A DNA stretch of 64,000 nucleotides from assembly GCA_965204655.1 (NCBI GenBank), contig OZ241998.1, positions 372,001-436,000 on the forward strand. The letters run 5' to 3'. Origin of the DNA: CATQHL01 sp965204655 (lineage in GTDB: Bacteria; Actinomycetota; Acidimicrobiia; Acidimicrobiales; CATQHL01). The notes below the pieces were generated by a model. It had not been told where the DNA came from, ran no database searches, and saw nothing but the letters and a program-made list of their open reading frames with translations. Positions 8,464-17,600 of this stretch are shown here, in pieces. The translations under genes were made by a program, and so were the position numbers. Each line of letters begins with the position of its first letter. The stretch's first letter is position 1.

Positions 8464-9474
8464 GTGGAATCTTCGGGCGGCGAAGCGCTGGTAGTCGCCA
8501 CCGGGGCGGTGCACGAGTGCACGTACCGCATCCTGGAGGGAGCCGCCCGGGTGGTGTTGGCGACCGACGCAGAAACGCTTCGGAGGCTTGCGCCCGAGGC
8601 AGTCGGTTTCATCGTCCGGGGCGACACCAGCCTGAGCGGGGAGGTGATCGCTTCTGCGCCTCAGCTCAAAGTGATAGGGCGCAGCGGCGTGGGGGTGGAC
8701 AACGTGGACGTCGCCGTCGCCACCCGCCGCAGCATTCCCGTGATTGTCACGCCGTTTGCGGGGGTGGACGCAGTCGCAGAGGGTGCGTTCGCCATGATCT
8801 TGGCGCTCACCAAGCGGCTGAGAGAACTCGACGCTCTCGTGCGGGCCGGGCGGTGGTCGGAGCGCAACGACGCGAGCCTCGGCGACCTCGCCGGGAGCAC
8901 GCTGGGGGTGGTCGGGGTGGGGCGCATCGGTCGCCGCGTCGTGCAACTCGGGCGCGCCTTCGGCATGCAGGTTCTGGCCGCCGACCCGCTGGTAGCCCCG
9001 GGCGATATCAGCGACCTAGACGCCGAACCGACGACCTTGAGGGCTCTTTTTGCCCGCTCTGAGTTCATCTCGCTTCACGCCCCCCTGACGCCTTCAAGCA
9101 GGGGGATGATCACCGCTGACCTGCTCATGTCGGCCGGCCCGGGAGCGGTGCTGGTGAACCTTGCCCGCGGCGGTCTGCTCGAATCTTGCGACGCCCTGCT
9201 GGCCGCTCTTTCCTCAGGGGCGCTCGCCGGTCTCGGCCTAGACGTTTTTGACCCTGAGCCGCCCGACCTCTCCCATCCGCTTTTCCAACACCCGCAGGTT
9301 TTGCTGTCGCCCCACGCGCTCGGTCAGACCGTCAAGTCTCGTGAAGCTATTTTCAGAGTCATGAGTGAGGGCATCCGCGCCGTGCTGGAAGGCGGGCGGC
9401 CCGAGTTTGCGGCCAACCCGGAGATCTACGAAATCGGAGGAAAAGTCGGAGAAGAAATCGGAGGAAGTAAATGA
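8464..9474 (+). CDS. D-2-hydroxyacid dehydrogenase (PGDH-like)
   Basis: NAD-dependent dehydrogenase of the D-isomer-specific 2-hydroxyacid family, about 336 residues. It has the Rossmann motif GVVGVGRIGRRV, the catalytic-domain motif GRSGVGVDNVDV and the conserved NLARGGLL segment carrying the arginine. The start was placed at GTG 8464 because AGGAGG (8453-8458) lies 5 bp upstream; GTG 8458 overlaps that site. Its stop overlaps the next SDR start by 4 bp. It probably oxidises or reduces a hydroxy acid of the pathway. Similarity to phosphoglycerate dehydrogenase does not prove a role in serine synthesis. Confidence 0.9.
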   Translation: MESSGGEALVVATGAVHECTYRILEGAARVVLATDAETLRRLAPEAVGFIVRGDTSLSGEVIASAPQLKVIGRSGVGVDNVDVAVATRRSIPVIVTPFAGVDAVAEGAFAMILALTKRLRELDALVRAGRWSERNDASLGDLAGSTLGVVGVGRIGRRVVQLGRAFGMQVLAADPLVAPGDISDLDAEPTTLRALFARSEFISLHAPLTPSSRGMITADLLMSAGPGAVLVNLARGGLLESCDALLAALSSGALAGLGLDVFDPEPPDLSHPLFQHPQVLLSPHALGQTVKSREAIFRVMSEGIRAVLEGGRPEFAANPEIYEIGGKVGEEIGGSK

Positions 9475-10214
9475 GGCTGTCAGGAAAGAGCGCCGTAGTG
9501 ACCGGGGCGGCCCGAGGGCTGGGAGCCGCCGTCGCCGACCTGTTCGCCCGTGAGGGAGCGTGCGTGACGGTCGGCGACGTGGACGCCGCCGGCGCAGAGG
9601 AGACAGCCCGGCGCATCGTCTTGGCTGGCGGCAGAGCGGTTGCGTCGGCAGGCGACGTTTCTTCAAGCGAGGACGCCGAGCGCCTCATCAACTCAGCCGT
9701 GGAATGCTTCGGCGGCGTTGACGTTCTGGTGAACAACGCCGGAGTCGCCAGCGCTGGCGCCGTGACGGAAGTTGAGGAGCAGGAGTGGGATCGTGTCATG
9801 TCGGTCAACCTCAAGGGGGTCTACCTGTGTTCGCGTGCCGCAGTCGGGCACATGGAGCGCGGGGGAGGCGGGTCGATCGTCTGCATCTCTTCGGCTTCCG
9901 GCGTGATCGGCCAGACTGGGCAGATCGCCTACAACGTCTCTAAACACGGGGTGATTGGCTTGGTGCGCTGCATGGCGCTGGATCACGCCGCCGCAGGGAT
10001 TCGGGTGAACGCCGTCTGCCCGGGGGTGATGAACACTCCAATGCTCGATGCGCTTAGTCCGGAGCAATTGGATTGGCTGCGCGCCGCGCATCCGCTGGGC
10101 AGGCTGGCCGAGCCCTCGGAGGTGGCGAACTTGGTGCTCCACCTCGCTAGTGAGGAGTCGTCGTTTACTACCGGATCGGTGGTGCTCGTAGACGGCGGGC
10201 TGACGGCGCGCTAG
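9471..10214 (+). CDS. Short-chain dehydrogenase/reductase (SDR)
   Basis: Classical SDR of 247 residues, full length. The cofactor motif TGAARGLG is near residues 11-18, NNAGVA near 89-94, and the catalytic YNVSK near 155-159. The C-terminal consensus TGSVVLVDGG is present. The ATG overlaps the hydroxyacid dehydrogenase stop (ATGA), showing tight coupling. It is close in sequence to the truncated SDR at the left edge, so the cluster has two related dehydrogenases on opposite strands. Confidence 0.92.
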   Translation: MRLSGKSAVVTGAARGLGAAVADLFAREGACVTVGDVDAAGAEETARRIVLAGGRAVASAGDVSSSEDAERLINSAVECFGGVDVLVNNAGVASAGAVTEVEEQEWDRVMSVNLKGVYLCSRAAVGHMERGGGGSIVCISSASGVIGQTGQIAYNVSKHGVIGLVRCMALDHAAAGIRVNAVCPGVMNTPMLDALSPEQLDWLRAAHPLGRLAEPSEVANLVLHLASEESSFTTGSVVLVDGGLTAR

Positions 10215-10219
10215 GCACG

Positions 10220-10311
10220 GGCGACGGGGGCAGGGGCACCCACAGATCTCGTGGTGGTGCTCGTAGGCGACGGGGGCAGGGGCACCCACAGATCTCGTGG
10301 TGGTGCTCGTA
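10220..10311. repeat. 46-bp perfect tandem repeat after the SDR gene
   Basis: Two contiguous 46-bp copies occupy 10220-10265 and 10266-10311. Their end (GTGGTGCTCGTAG) repeats the last codons of the SDR gene at 10180-10192. The array therefore looks like slippage duplication of the SDR 3' end and its flank. The rest of the gap up to 10549 is G-rich, without a visible gene. Confidence 0.85.
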
Positions 10312-10549
10312 GGCGTCGGGGGGCGTTGCGGGGGCGTCGGGGGGCGGGGGCGTCGGGGGCGCTAAGGGGCGTTCGCTGGTCAACCTCGGAGCGCAGTCTG
10401 GGCGCGCTCCGTCCGAGGATTTCGGGAGCGTTGCGGGGAGTCGATGTCCAGGAATCTGGTCAAGTTTGAGAAAACTGACTAACCTAGCTTAGAAAGCACA
10501 GGTGCTTCGCATACAGCATGCGGAGCGAGACGAAACCGGGAGAGATCAT

Positions 10550-10999
10550 ATGAAGGTCAAGACATTCGATCACATGGCGGTCACAGTCAGCGACACCGAA
10601 AGGTCGCTCGAGTTCTATGTCGGAAAGCTCGGCTTGCGTCTAGCCGAAAACCACCAACTAGAAGGTGACAAGGTTGACGAGGCGAACGGACTCAAGGGAG
10701 CCAGGGCGCAGTCCACGAGGCTGCTGGCGCCCGAAAGCCCTGATGTCCTGATCGACCTGCTGGAGTACTACGAGCCGGAGGGTCAGACACACATCACGCC
10801 CATGGGTTCGGTCGGGTCGTGCCATTTCGCCCTAGTGGTGGACGACCTGCCCGGCGCCGTGGAGGAACTCAAAGGAAAGGGCGTGGAGTTCATATCCGGC
10901 CCGGTCAATTTTGAACTGACAGAAGGCTCGGTGAGCGTGTGCTTCTGCATGGATCCCGACGGCAACTATGTGGAGTTGATGGAGGAGTACGACCACTAG
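10550..10999 (+). CDS. VOC/glyoxalase-family metalloprotein
   Basis: Small protein of 149 residues with two beta-alpha-beta-beta-beta modules, as in glyoxalase I, methylmalonyl-CoA epimerase and extradiol dioxygenases. Likely metal ligands are the histidine in FDHMAV, the histidine in SCHFALVVDD and the glutamate in GNYVELMEEY. The ATG at 10550 has GGGAGA about 6 bp upstream and begins at the conserved strand; an upstream ATG at 10502 adds unconserved residues. It may be an epimerase, lyase or isomerase in the pathway. The reaction is unknown. Confidence 0.85.
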   Translation: MKVKTFDHMAVTVSDTERSLEFYVGKLGLRLAENHQLEGDKVDEANGLKGARAQSTRLLAPESPDVLIDLLEYYEPEGQTHITPMGSVGSCHFALVVDDLPGAVEELKGKGVEFISGPVNFELTEGSVSVCFCMDPDGNYVELMEEYDH

Positions 11000-11245
11000 C
11001 AAGCCGGAGGGTAGCAGAACAGGCTGCGGCAGAGGATTGGGCGCAGGCCGGTCGCAAGGTGTTGTCTATTCAGCGCTTCGGGCGTGTGAGCGACGACGGC
11101 GGCGGCGTCCGGGGCGTCAAGGCTGTCAGCGGCGTCCTGGGTGGCAGGGCTGAAGGTCGGAGCTTTACCTTCTGTTGCGTCGTCTCGCGCGTTGTCGTCT
11201 CGCTCGACGCTGCGACCCGATGGAGTACGGGAATGGAGTGCCGGA

Positions 11246-12223
11246 ATGCTTGCGGCTGACGGCCTCCCCCCCGCTGTCCTGCGCTCCTGGCTGGAGAAGA
11301 TGATCGAGATTCGCCTGTCGGAGGACAAGGTGATGGAGATCTACATGCAGGGCTTGGTGCCGGGAACCGTCCACCTCTGTCAAGGCCAGGAAGCCGTGTC
11401 GGTGGGTGCGTGCGGCGCTCTGACCGAGGACGACTGGATCGTTTGCACCTATCGGGGGCATCACCACGCCCTCAGCCGCGGGGTCTCCCTAGAGGCTTTT
11501 TTTGCTGAGATCATGGGTCGGGAGAACGGCGTCTGCGGAGGCATGGGGGGGTCGAGTTACATTGCCGACTTCTCCCTGGGGATGCTGGGTTCTCCGGCGA
11601 TCATCGGGGCGGGAATCCCCGTTGCGACCGGCGCTGGTCTGTCGGCCAAACTCCGCGGGGAAGAGCGCGTGGCCGTGGCTTTCTTCGGGGACGGCGCATG
11701 CAACATCGGGGCGTTCCACGAGGCCTTGAACATGGCGCAGTTGTGGCGTTCGCAGGTGTTGTTCGTGATCGAAAACAACCAGTACGGCGAGTACACCCCC
11801 TATCGAGACTCCACCGCCTTGGGCGGCGACATTGCTGACAGGGCGCAGGCGTACGGGATGGCAAGCGCAGTGCTGGACGGCCAGGACGCCAGGGCGGTGT
11901 TCGCAGCGGTCGCCGAAGCCCGCAGCAGGGCGCTGGCGGGGGAGGGTCCGACGCTCCTTGAGGCGCAGACCTACCGTTACAAAGGCCATTCGCGTACCGA
12001 CCCAGGGGCGTATCGTCCGGAGGGGGAGCTCGACGCCTGGAAGGAGCGGGATCCGATCTCTATCTTCGGGGATTACCTGAGGTCGGCGGGGGTGGTTTCC
12101 GAGGATGATGTTCGGGAGATCTGGGAGGTGACCCAGCAGAACGTGGACGCCGCCGCCGACAGGGCTGCCGAGGGGCGCTGGCCCACCATGGAACAGGCCG
12201 AGGGTTACGTGTATGCCGACTGA
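11246..12223 (+). CDS. 2-oxoacid dehydrogenase E1 component, alpha subunit
   Basis: Thiamine diphosphate-dependent decarboxylase subunit (pyruvate/acetoin/branched-chain type), about 325 residues. It shows GTVHLCQGQEA, the Mg-TPP motif GDGACN...ENN (GDG plus NN about 30 residues later), and the phosphorylation-loop-like YRYKGHSRTDPGAYR. The start is placed at ATG 11246, with GGAG at 11235-11238; an ATG at 11141 in the same frame would add 35 residues unlike the family. It overlaps the beta subunit gene by 11 bp. With E1 beta, the free lipoyl protein and the E2 core it should form one oxidative decarboxylation complex. No E3 gene is in the window. Confidence 0.9.
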   Translation: MLAADGLPPAVLRSWLEKMIEIRLSEDKVMEIYMQGLVPGTVHLCQGQEAVSVGACGALTEDDWIVCTYRGHHHALSRGVSLEAFFAEIMGRENGVCGGMGGSSYIADFSLGMLGSPAIIGAGIPVATGAGLSAKLRGEERVAVAFFGDGACNIGAFHEALNMAQLWRSQVLFVIENNQYGEYTPYRDSTALGGDIADRAQAYGMASAVLDGQDARAVFAAVAEARSRALAGEGPTLLEAQTYRYKGHSRTDPGAYRPEGELDAWKERDPISIFGDYLRSAGVVSEDDVREIWEVTQQNVDAAADRAAEGRWPTMEQAEGYVYAD

Positions 12224-13286
12224 TTCGGTTGCAGATCGGGGGGCGCAGGGGGCTGCGGCTGGCGCGGCTGCGGCGTCGGCTTCGTCAGCGGAGGGCGCAG
12301 AGGAAGCGTCAAGCACAATCACCTACCGGGAAGCGATCAGGCTTGCGCTGGAGGATGCCATGGCGGCCGACGATTCTGTAGTCCTGTTGGGGGAAGACGT
12401 AGCCAAAGCGGGAGGCCCTTTCAAGACCAGCGTGGGGCTTTACGAAAAATACGGCGATGAGCGGGTCTTCGACACTCCCATTGCGGAGAACGGTTTTGTA
12501 GGGATTGCGTTCGGCATGGCGATCACCGGCATGCGCCCGGTGGTGGAGATAATGTTCAGCGACTTCCTGCCCACGGCTTTCGACGCCATAGCCATGGAAC
12601 TGCCGAGGTGGAGGTTCATGTCGGGCGGGCAGATTTCGGTGCCGGTGACTGTGCGGGCGAGTGGTGGCGGGGGCGGCCGTTTTGGTGCTCAGACTTCCAG
12701 CACTGGAGAGTCTTGGTTCATGCAGTTCCTGGGCTTGCAGGTGGCGGTGGCAGGGTCTCCCCAGTCGGCCTACGACCTTCTCCGGACGGCTATCGCCGAG
12801 AACAATCCAGTCGTGGTGTTCGAGCATAAGGCGCTGCATTTGAGCAAAGGCCCGGTCGTCAGACGCGGGGTCGAGGATTTGCCGCCGCTTGGGAAGGCTC
12901 AGGTGGTTCGTGAAGGGGGCGACGTGACGGTGGCGGCTTCGCTGCTGATGCTTCAGCGAGCGCTCGCCTCGGCGGAAGCTTTGGCGTCGGAAGGCGTGTC
13001 GGTCGAGGTGATCGATGTCAGGTGGTTGAGGCCGTTGGACTGGGAGACAGTGGCGTCTAGCGTCGCTAAGACCGGTCGCCTGGTGGTGGTGGAGGAGCAG
13101 TACCACGACGGCGGGTGGGGGTCTTCGCTGATTTCACATCTAGCCGCTGCGGGCGCTGCGTGGGAAAGGCCGCCGGTTGCAGTGAGTATGCCGGAGTTGT
13201 TGATCTCCCACAGCCCTCCGCTTGAAGACCAGATGATCCCCAGCGTCGAGCGGATCAGCAGCGAGATAAGAATGGCCGCGGGTTGA
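12213..13286 (+). CDS. 2-oxoacid dehydrogenase E1 component, beta subunit
   Basis: Transketolase-like beta subunit, 357 residues. Conserved pieces are YREAIRLALEDAMAADDSVVLLGEDVA, FDTPIAENGFVGIAFGMA and the C-terminal VSVEVIDVRWLRPLDW. About 30 Ala/Gly/Ser-rich residues precede the domain, so a later start is possible, but the ATG at 12213 keeps an 11-bp overlap with E1 alpha. It supplies part of the thiamine diphosphate site at the alpha-beta interface. Pyruvate, acetoin or a branched 2-oxoacid are all possible substrates. Confidence 0.9.
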   Translation: MPTDSVADRGAQGAAAGAAAASASSAEGAEEASSTITYREAIRLALEDAMAADDSVVLLGEDVAKAGGPFKTSVGLYEKYGDERVFDTPIAENGFVGIAFGMAITGMRPVVEIMFSDFLPTAFDAIAMELPRWRFMSGGQISVPVTVRASGGGGGRFGAQTSSTGESWFMQFLGLQVAVAGSPQSAYDLLRTAIAENNPVVVFEHKALHLSKGPVVRRGVEDLPPLGKAQVVREGGDVTVAASLLMLQRALASAEALASEGVSVEVIDVRWLRPLDWETVASSVAKTGRLVVVEEQYHDGGWGSSLISHLAAAGAAWERPPVAVSMPELLISHSPPLEDQMIPSVERISSEIRMAAG

Positions 13287-13301
13287 TTTGAGGGCAACCT
13301 G

Positions 13302-13550
13302 ATGCGAGTGCCGATTCTGATGCCGAAGTTGGGCTACGACATGAAAGAAGGGAGGATCGAGTCCTGGCTGGTCTCGGTGGGCGATCCCGTAAGCCGTGGT
13401 CAGGCGATCGCTGAGATAGAGACCGACAAAATCGTGATCGAGATGGAGTCGCTGGCCGGCGGGGTGCTAGCGGAAATAGTCGTAGAGGCAGGCGAGGACT
13501 TGATTGAAGTGGGCACGGTGATCGGCTACCTGGAGGGGTCGGAAACCTGA
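13302..13550 (+). CDS. Free-standing biotinyl/lipoyl-domain protein (detached E2 lipoyl arm)
   Basis: An 82-residue protein consisting of a single lipoyl domain. It starts MRVPILMPKLGYDMKEG, and the modification lysine sits in IETDKIVIEM near residue 45, in the usual hairpin turn. This is the part missing from the E2 core at 5336-6181. It lies 15 bp after E1 beta, so it is probably co-transcribed with E1. A free lipoyl protein could act like GcvH, shuttling between E1, E2 core and E3. Biotin instead of lipoate is less likely because the context is E1 genes and the residue before lysine is Asp. Confidence 0.88.
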   Translation: MRVPILMPKLGYDMKEGRIESWLVSVGDPVSRGQAIAEIETDKIVIEMESLAGGVLAEIVVEAGEDLIEVGTVIGYLEGSET

Positions 13551-13652
13551 GGTGGAAAGGGGGATGGGGGAGTGTTGGATGGTTGGTTCAGAGAGAGTTC
13601 AGGAGTTACAGCCGATTTACAGGCGTTTTTTGTATTAGTTAAAGAGTGGAAG

Positions 13653-13681
13653 TCCGGGCTTAAGTAGCGTCTGAACCCGGA
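13653..13681. terminator. Weak hairpin after the lipoyl gene
   Basis: TCCGGG at 13653-13658 pairs with CCCGGA at 13676-13681 around a 17-nt loop. It lies about 100 bp after the last gene of the cluster. There is no T-run, so termination is only a guess. Confidence 0.3.
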
Positions 13682-13720
13682 GGAGTTGACTTTAAGTAGG
13701 GGTTGCGTCTACGTAGTGTT

Positions 13721-13863
13721 AAGGTCGCTCCGCCTAACGACACAGTTCATATAGTCAGCGTCGTATAGGGTGAAATAGAGGGCCAGATCACTCTGGCCAT
13801 TAGTCCTATTTCATCTCTGCGAGCAGATTACCATCCCGCTTCAATGGAGGGCGGAGCGACCTT
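13721..13863. ncRNA. Candidate structured RNA or palindromic element with a CRISPR-repeat-like arm
   Basis: AAGGTCGCTCCGCC at 13721-13734 is exactly complementary to GGCGGAGCGACCTT at 13850-13863, a 14-bp outer stem. Nested inside, TGAAATAG (13771-13778) pairs with CTATTTCA (13806-13813), and GGCCAGA (13781-13787) with TCTGGCC (13792-13798) around a TCAC loop. The right arm starts at 13838 with GCTTCAATG, followed by GAGGGCGGAG. This matches the array repeat at 17 of its first 19 positions. A TTGACT box at 13686 precedes the left arm. It could be a non-coding RNA on either strand, a crRNA-like regulatory RNA, or a small palindromic mobile remnant. Confidence 0.5.
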
Positions 13864-14659
13864 TCGATAAGCATTTTAGTGTGAGTGGCTTCTGTTTTCA
13901 AGCTTTCCTAAGAAAGCAGCAGTTGGTTAGTACTTGCTGAAGAACGACAGCGTTCCACTAAGGGTTAGTAGGGGTTTCATCCCACTCATATCCCCAAATT
14001 AGTGACTAGTTAGAAAACTTCGACAATAGGCCTACTTGCCTTCCAATTTAGGCTCCGAATCTTCAAAATCATCGAAATTCCCTAACTTTTTCCCGAAAAG
14101 CCGATTCTGGGGCAGAATCTTAGGCAAATGGAAAAAATTAATATGCAGGAGTCTGCATAAAAGATTTAATCAAAAATTCACAAAAATAGATTTCCCCAAC
14201 CAAACTATATCCAGATGTTAAACTCCGCAAAACTGCTGGATTTGTAGATAATTGATGCTCTGGAATTCTCTATAAAAGCGAAATATTATGAAGTACAAAG
14301 AAGTATAAGCATCATTTTCTGCAAAAGACTGAAAGGATTTTTCGGGGAAAAAATAATTTGACTAAACATTACCAATAGTAATATCTTTGGGAGACCAAAG
14401 CACCTAGTAGTGCGCGCCTGATTCCAAATCGATCCCCTCACTATCGAGAACATAAAAGCAAAGTCATTCCTGTTCTCATACAAGAGCACATTCAACGACG
14501 CCTACAGGGCTCAGCAAGGTCGAGATCGCCCATTACGTCTAAGTGAGCAGCAGAGAACCGTAACCAGTTGTATACACTGGGCACGCCGGCTAGGGGACAG
14601 CCTCATCGTCCCCGAACCAGGGGTAGGAGTTTGTCCTTTCTTCCGCCCCTCGCCGGCAC
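13864..14659. other. AT-rich non-coding stretch flanking the array
   Basis: No credible gene lies here; short open frames around 14036 and 14286 have no ribosome site or recognisable protein. The stretch from about 14040 to 14500 is clearly AT-richer than the rest of the window. It holds several perfect small hairpins: GCTTTC/GAAAGC near 13901, ATGCAG/CTGCAT near 14142, CTTTGG/CCAAAG near 14385 and GGGGAC/GTCCCC at 14593-14613. Close to the array, TTCTTCC then GCCCCTC (14639-14653) is an inverted partial copy of the CRISPR repeat. It is best read as the trailer side of the array plus foreign or decayed DNA. Confidence 0.5.
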
Positions 14660-17600
14660 CCTTCAATGAGGGGCGGGGAAGAACCCCGCCGTAACGAATT
14701 CGGCGTCAACCGATACCCGCCCCGACCAGCGGGCTTCAATGAGGGGCGGGGAAGAACCCCGCCGTAACCGATCCGCCTGCCGCGGCGCACAAGAAAAAGG
14801 GTAAGCTTCAATGAGGGGCGGGGAAGAACCCCGCCGTAACCGTAGTGGGGGTGCTCGGAACGGGCGGGGAGGCGTTGCTTCAATGAGGGGCGGGGAAGAA
14901 CCCCGCCGTAACTAGCCCATCCCCGGAGAGCTTGCTCACGGCGGCGTCGCTTCAATGAGGGGCGGGGAAGAACCCCGCCGTAACGTTTCAAGCGGGGTGA
15001 GCGTCTAGCTGATACTGAGATGCTTCAATGAGGGGCGGGGAAGAACCCCGCCGTAACTTTGAGCCTTCGTGATCGTTGAGGTGATCCCGACGTCGCTTCA
15101 ATGAGGGGCGGGGAAGAACCCCGCCGTAACCCGGGGAGAGCGCCGCCGCCGCAACACCAACCCCGAGGCTTCAATGAGGGGCGGGGAAGAACCCCGCCGT
15201 AACCAAGAACCTCTCATTGAAGATGAGGATCGACGGCACGCTTCAATGAGGGGCGGGGAAGAACCCCGCCGTAACTCTGAAACCTGCAAGCGTATTGCAG
15301 AATGGTTGTTGCTTCAATGAGGGGCGGGGAAGAACCCCGCCGTAACACCCGAGACGCTGCTTACGACGTGCTGAACGAGTTCGCTTCAATGAGGGGCGGG
15401 GAAGAACCCCGCCGTAACCTAGACTTCCCGCTACCCGGCTGCCCGACTAGAAGCTTCAATGAGGGGCGGGGAAGAACCCCGCCGTAACGACTTCTTACGC
15501 AACAACAGCGCACGAAGCACTCGCGCTTCAATGAGGGGCGGGGAAGAACCCCGCCGTAACGTTGTCTCACGAGGATATTGCGGCGGCGCTCAATCGGCTT
15601 CAATGAGGGGCGGGGAAGAACCCCGCCGTAACGGAGTGCCGTGTTGCTCTGCGAGTGTATATCCGGGCGCTTCAATGAGGGGCGGGGAAGAACCCCGCCG
15701 TAACGCCTCCGCTCTCGTGAGGGTGGTGCGCTCCCGGGAGCTTCAATGAGGGGCGGGGAAGAACCCCGCCGTAACTCGTCGCTGAGATGGAGGGTCTCCC
15801 GCCGCCTCCTGCTTCAATGAGGGGCGGGGAAGAACCCCGCCGTAACATATTCGGGTTGGCAAGAGTGGAAACTAGTGTTGTGCTTCAATGAGGGGCGGGG
15901 AAGAACCCCGCCGTAACGCTTGGCATTCCACGCATCCGCCTACTTTCCGCAAAGGCTTCAATGAGGGGCGGGGAAGAACCCCGCCGTAACGATGGAGGAA
16001 GCATACTCAATGCTTTCCACGACGCCCGGCTTCAATGAGGGGCGGGGAAGAACCCCGCCGTAACAGCGCAACACTCAGGAGACCATGCGCCGCCCGCCCG
16101 GCTTCAATGAGGGGCGGGGAAGAACCCCGCCGTAACCTCAAGCCGGATGAAGAAGCGGTCTTTCAAGAAATTGCTTCAATGAGGGGCGGGGAAGAACCCC
16201 GCCGTAACGCGCACGACGAGGAGTACCCGTCCGCACATCCCTCGGCTTCAATGAGGGGCGGGGAAGAACCCCGCCGTAACGCAGCAGACCACCCGCAGAA
16301 CGCAGCGAAATTCATCGCTTCAATGAGGGGCGGGGAAGAACCCCGCCGTAACCGGCGTGGAGGGCGTGTTCGACCTCCCCGAGACGACGCTTCAATGAGG
16401 GGCGGGGAAGAACCCCGCCGTAACAGCGAAGCGTTTAGTCAAGTAGCTTACGATATCGTAGCTTCAATGAGGGGCGGGGAAGAACCCCGCCGTAACAAGC
16501 CCCAGTTTGATCACCCACTCACCGCCGGCGGAAGCTTCAATGAGGGGCGGGGAAGAACCCCGCCGTAACCAGGCCTATCTAGGTTCGACTCACGGCGACC
16601 GGATAGCTTCAATGAGGGGCGGGGAAGAACCCCGCCGTAACCGGCGTCCACGAACGCCTCCTCGCACACGGGGTCGGCTTCAATGAGGGGCGGGGAAGAA
16701 CCCCGCCGTAACACCAAGTCTTTGACCGCACGTTTGAGCAAGTCGCCGCTTCAATGAGGGGCGGGGAAGAACCCCGCCGTAACCTTCGTGGACGGGTTCG
16801 GGTGGGAGGTCTCCACGTCGGCTTCAATGAGGGGCGGGGAAGAACCCCGCCGTAACCAGAGCCGCCGACGGGTAACGGCAGACGCACTAGGGCTTCAATG
16901 AGGGGCGGGGAAGAACCCCGCCGTAACGGTTTGCCGGCGGGGAGGTTCGAGTTCTCGACTGCCGCTTCAATGAGGGGCGGGGAAGAACCCCGCCGTAACT
17001 CAATGCGTCTGTCCCTAGCCTCAATCTCAGCCTGGCTTCAATGAGGGGCGGGGAAGAACCCCGCCGTAACGACTGGTCGTTAAACGCAGTTTCAAGCAAA
17101 TAGTGCGCTTCAATGAGGGGCGGGGAAGAACCCCGCCGTAACGTGGTCATCTACCTCCCCACCGAGGCGGAGCGCACGCTTCAATGAGGGGCGGGGAAGA
17201 ACCCCGCCGTAACCTAGACAGACGCATTAGTAACCATAACACCGCAACGGCTTCAATGAGGGGCGGGGAAGAACCCCGCCGTAACTGCCACACTTCTGGC
17301 GTCTGCCGCCTAGGAACAAGTGCTTCAATGAGGGGCGGGGAAGAACCCCGCCGTAACTTCGGATACTCCGCCAACCACAACGACCGCCCCTCGCTTCAAT
17401 GAGGGGCGGGGAAGAACCCCGCCGTAACCAGCCTGCCCGACGCCGTAGAGCCGCCCCTTCATTGCTTCAATGAGGGGCGGGGAAGAACCCCGCCGTAACA
17501 GGAGAAAAAGTGAGAAAAGAAATCACAATCGTGCGGCTTCAATGAGGGGCGGGGAAGAACCCCGCCGTAACTACAGGCAGAAGGTCAGGTCTGTGCCTGG

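Noticed and set aside
14036..14495. Two small frames in the AT-rich region
   Set aside because: No ribosome site, no family resemblance, and composition typical of chance frames in AT-rich DNA.
13980..14659. The AT-rich left flank as the CRISPR leader
   Set aside because: AT-richness and the eroded opposite end favour it, but the ATTGAAGC repeat polarity, the altered leftmost repeat and cas2 adjacency on the right argue against it. Kept only as an alternative.
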